A stretch of DNA of 64,000 bases from Salipiger abyssi (GTDB taxonomy: Bacteria; Pseudomonadota; Alphaproteobacteria; Rhodobacterales; Rhodobacteraceae), in assembly GCF_001975705.1 (NCBI RefSeq), contig NZ_CP015089.1:1-64000 (forward strand), read 5' to 3'. Position 1 is the stretch's first letter. Every line of letters begins with the position of its first letter. The notes beneath the pieces are model-generated. The model did not search any database. It saw only the letters and a program-made list of their open reading frames with translations, and was not told where the DNA came from. Shown in pieces: positions 62,070-64,000 of this stretch. Made by a program: the position numbers and the translations under genes.

Positions 62070-62083
62070 GGGGTATATACCCC
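62070..62083. promoter_or_regulatory. Palindrome GGGGTATATACCCC between LuxR and aminotransferase genes
   Basis: A perfect 14-bp palindrome lies just upstream of the LuxR start. A weaker copy, GGGGTATCTCCCC, occurs at 62121-62133, 51 bp away and 35 bp before the aminotransferase start. Two matching sites flanking a divergent promoter fit an operator for the LuxR-type regulator. Confidence 0.6.
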
Positions 62084-62167
62084 TCAGAGAATCATATCTT
62101 AATCTCAAATCGAGTTGAAAGGGGTATCTCCCCGCACATTCCCACCCTCAGCCGATCAGAGACCGAT

Positions 62168-63517
62168 ATGACCAGCACCGCCGAGATTCTTGCCCAGGAC
62201 AGCCACCTCATCCAGTCCTTCGCCGACCTGAACGCGCTCAAGGCGCAGGGCGCGCGGACCGTCATCAGCCGCGCCGAGGGCGCCCATGTCTATGACAATG
62301 AAGGTCACCGGATGATCGACGGTATCGCCGGGCTCTGGTGCGTGAATATCGGCCACGGGCGGCAGGAGATGATCGACGCCATCACGGAGCAGCTCCGCCA
62401 ACTCGACTATTACTCGACCTTCTACAACTTCACCCACCCCACTGCCGCCGCCTTGTCGGAAAAGCTGGCCTCGCTGGCGCCGGGCGATCTCAACGCGGTC
62501 TATTTCGGCAATTCCGGCTCGGTCGCCAATGACAGTGCGATCCGCATCCTGCACCATTACAACATCCGCAAGGGGCGCCCCAACAAGCTCAAGGTGCTGT
62601 CGCGGCACGGCGCCTATCACGGCTCCACCCATCTTGCGATGGCGATTACGACGCCCGCCTATTCCGAGGGCTGGACCGCTGCCTCCGATCTCGTCCACCA
62701 CCTGCGCGCGCCGCATTTCTGGCGCGAGGGCGAGGGCATGAGCGAGGCGGAGTTCCTCGATGCACTGGCCGGAGAGCTGACGGACAGCATCGAGCAGATC
62801 GGCGCGGAGAACATCTGCGCCTTCATCGCCGAGCCCATCCAGGGCGCCGGCGGCGTGATCACCGCGCCGGCGGGCTATCACCGCCGCATGCAGGAGATCT
62901 GCCGCGCGAATGACATCAAATATATCGCCGACGAGGTGGTCACCGCGTTTGGCCGGCTCGGGCATTTCTTTGCCTCCGAAGCTGTGTTCGACACCACGCC
63001 CGACATCATCAACACCGCCAAGGGTCTGACCTCGGGCTATCAGCCGATGTCGGCCACCATCGTGTCGGACGAGATCCACGACGTGATTTCCGGCCCCGAC
63101 GGCATGTTCCTGCATGGCATGAACTATTCCGGCCATCCCGCCGCCGCCGCCGCCGCGCTCACCAATATCGCCATCATGGAGCGCGAGGGCATTCCCGAGC
63201 GCGTGCGGACAACCGGCGCCTATTTCGAGCGCAAGCTGCGCGGGCTTGCCGATCTTGAGTTGGTCGGCGAGGTGCGGGGCAGCCATTTCATGATGGGCAT
63301 CGAATTCGTCAAGGACCGCGCGACAAAGGCAAGCCATCCTGCCGAGGCGGAGGTCGGGCTCAAGGTTGCCCGCGCCTGCCAGAAACGCGGTCTTGTCGCC
63401 CGGCCTCTGGGCAATGTGCTGATCCTGTCGCCGACGCTCATCATGGATGAGCCGATGATCGACGAGATCGAGGGCATTCTGCGCGAGGCCATCACCGAAA
63501 TCGCGGCGGGGCTCTGA
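62168..63517 (+). CDS. Class III PLP-dependent aminotransferase (SpuC/omega-transaminase-like)
   Basis: The 449-aa product has GLWCVNIGHGRQEMIDAI, YSTFYNFTHPTAAALSEKLA, YFGNSGSVANDSAIRILHHY, LSRHGAYHGSTHLAMAI, AFIAEPIQGAGGVITAPAGY, ADEVVTAFGRLG (PLP-binding Asp) and NTAKGLTSGYQPM (Schiff-base Lys). The group includes putrescine-pyruvate and beta-alanine-pyruvate aminotransferases. An amine donor is suggested by the polyamine importer nearby. It is followed by an ArgE-type gene 24 bp downstream. Confidence 0.9.
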   Translation: MTSTAEILAQDSHLIQSFADLNALKAQGARTVISRAEGAHVYDNEGHRMIDGIAGLWCVNIGHGRQEMIDAITEQLRQLDYYSTFYNFTHPTAAALSEKLASLAPGDLNAVYFGNSGSVANDSAIRILHHYNIRKGRPNKLKVLSRHGAYHGSTHLAMAITTPAYSEGWTAASDLVHHLRAPHFWREGEGMSEAEFLDALAGELTDSIEQIGAENICAFIAEPIQGAGGVITAPAGYHRRMQEICRANDIKYIADEVVTAFGRLGHFFASEAVFDTTPDIINTAKGLTSGYQPMSATIVSDEIHDVISGPDGMFLHGMNYSGHPAAAAAALTNIAIMEREGIPERVRTTGAYFERKLRGLADLELVGEVRGSHFMMGIEFVKDRATKASHPAEAEVGLKVARACQKRGLVARPLGNVLILSPTLIMDEPMIDEIEGILREAITEIAAGL

Positions 63518-63541
63518 TCGCGACACAGCGCAAGGCATCTC

Positions 63542-64000
63542 ATGGACACGCTCTCTCTTCTCGACCGGCTGATCGCCTTCGACACCACCAGCGCCAGATC
63601 CAACCTGCCGCTGATCGGGTTCGTCGAGGAATACCTCAGGGCGCGCGGCTTCCACATTACGCGCCTGCCGGACACGACCGGAGAGAAGGCCGGGCTCTTT
63701 GCCGTGCTGGGACCGGAGGGTCACGGGGTGATACTCTCGGCGCATACGGATGTGGTGCCGGTGGCAGGGCAGGAGTGGCACCGCGATCCGTTCCGCCTGA
63801 CCCGCGAAGGCGAGCGGCTCTACGGGCGCGGCACCACGGATATGAAGGGCTATCTCGCCAGCATGCTGGCGCTCGCCGATCGCGCGGCGAAAGTGCCGCT
63901 GCGCGAGCCGCTGAAACTGGCCATTTCCTATGACGAGGAGATCGGCTGCGTCGGCATCCGGTCGATGATCGGTGCACTGCCCGAGGCGCTCGGCACGCCG
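63542..64000 (+). CDS. ArgE/DapE-type M20 deacylase (N-terminal part, cut by the window edge)
   Basis: The 153 codons present match acetylornithine deacetylase-like M20 metallopeptidases: LLDRLIAFDTTSARSNLPLI, VILSAHTDVVPVAGQEWHRD (metal His and catalytic Asp), LYGRGTTDMKGYLASMLALA (metal Asp) and AISYDEEIGCVGIRSMI (catalytic Glu pair). The C-terminal part lies beyond the window. In this amine-catabolic operon it may hydrolyse an N-acyl intermediate rather than act in arginine synthesis. Confidence 0.9.
   Translation, partial: MDTLSLLDRLIAFDTTSARSNLPLIGFVEEYLRARGFHITRLPDTTGEKAGLFAVLGPEGHGVILSAHTDVVPVAGQEWHRDPFRLTREGERLYGRGTTDMKGYLASMLALADRAAKVPLREPLKLAISYDEEIGCVGIRSMIGALPEALGTP

Overview
The window is high-GC DNA with tightly packed operons, many 4-nt ATGA/GTGA/TTGA gene overlaps and alphaproteobacterial gene types (MucR regulators, a flagellar cluster with an RpoH-like sigma factor, MotA and MotB encoded apart). 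It most resembles a flagellated Rhodobacterales (roseobacter-type) chromosome. I cannot fix the genus. I saw no tRNA, rRNA, insertion sequence or CRISPR array.

1-23.9 kb is a flagellar supercluster. It encodes rod, ring and hook parts (flgI partial, flgL, flgK, flgE, flgF, flgG, flgA, flgH, flgD, fliK), the stator (motA, motB), a FliL-like and a FliJ-like protein, and several proteins with no known name. Regulators are embedded in it: two OmpR-type proteins whose receiver domains lack the phospho-acceptor Asp, an RpoH-like sigma factor coupled to fliK, and two MucR-type proteins, one with a broken zinc finger. A three-gene operon encodes a membrane protein of unknown role, a GT2-FkbM fusion and a TPR-glycosyltransferase; it looks like a glycosylation module for a surface or flagellar protein.

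23.9-44.6 kb is a catabolic island. It holds a complete lower pathway from 2,5-dihydroxypyridine to fumarate (nicX, nicD, nicF, nicE), with active-site residues at the same spacing as I recall for the Pseudomonas putida enzymes. Around it are a NicC-like FAD monooxygenase with altered catalytic positions, two NtaA/DszA-type flavin-dependent (LLM) monooxygenases, two flavin reductases, a taurine/nitrate-type ABC importer, a Dpp-type ABC importer, an MFS transporter and a TetR regulator. No nicAB-type nicotinate dehydrogenase is present, so the natural substrate is probably a pyridine compound other than plain nicotinate. Four very AT-rich, palindrome-containing sites (27.34, 31.57, 35.58 and 43.73 kb) sit at the four main promoter regions of this island and probably form one regulon. 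This is the best candidate here for an undescribed system.

44.6-50.3 kb is a thiamine operon (thiC-thiO-thiS-thiG-thiE-thiF) behind a promoter and a TPP riboswitch. A flavin monooxygenase gene of unknown substrate follows at 50.5-51.8 kb.

52.1-64.0 kb looks like a polyamine or amino-compound uptake and degradation region: a GMC oxidoreductase, PotABCD-like importer, RidA, DUF1028 protein, PuuC-like aldehyde dehydrogenase, LysR and LuxR regulators, a class III aminotransferase, and the start of an ArgE-type deacylase cut by the right edge.
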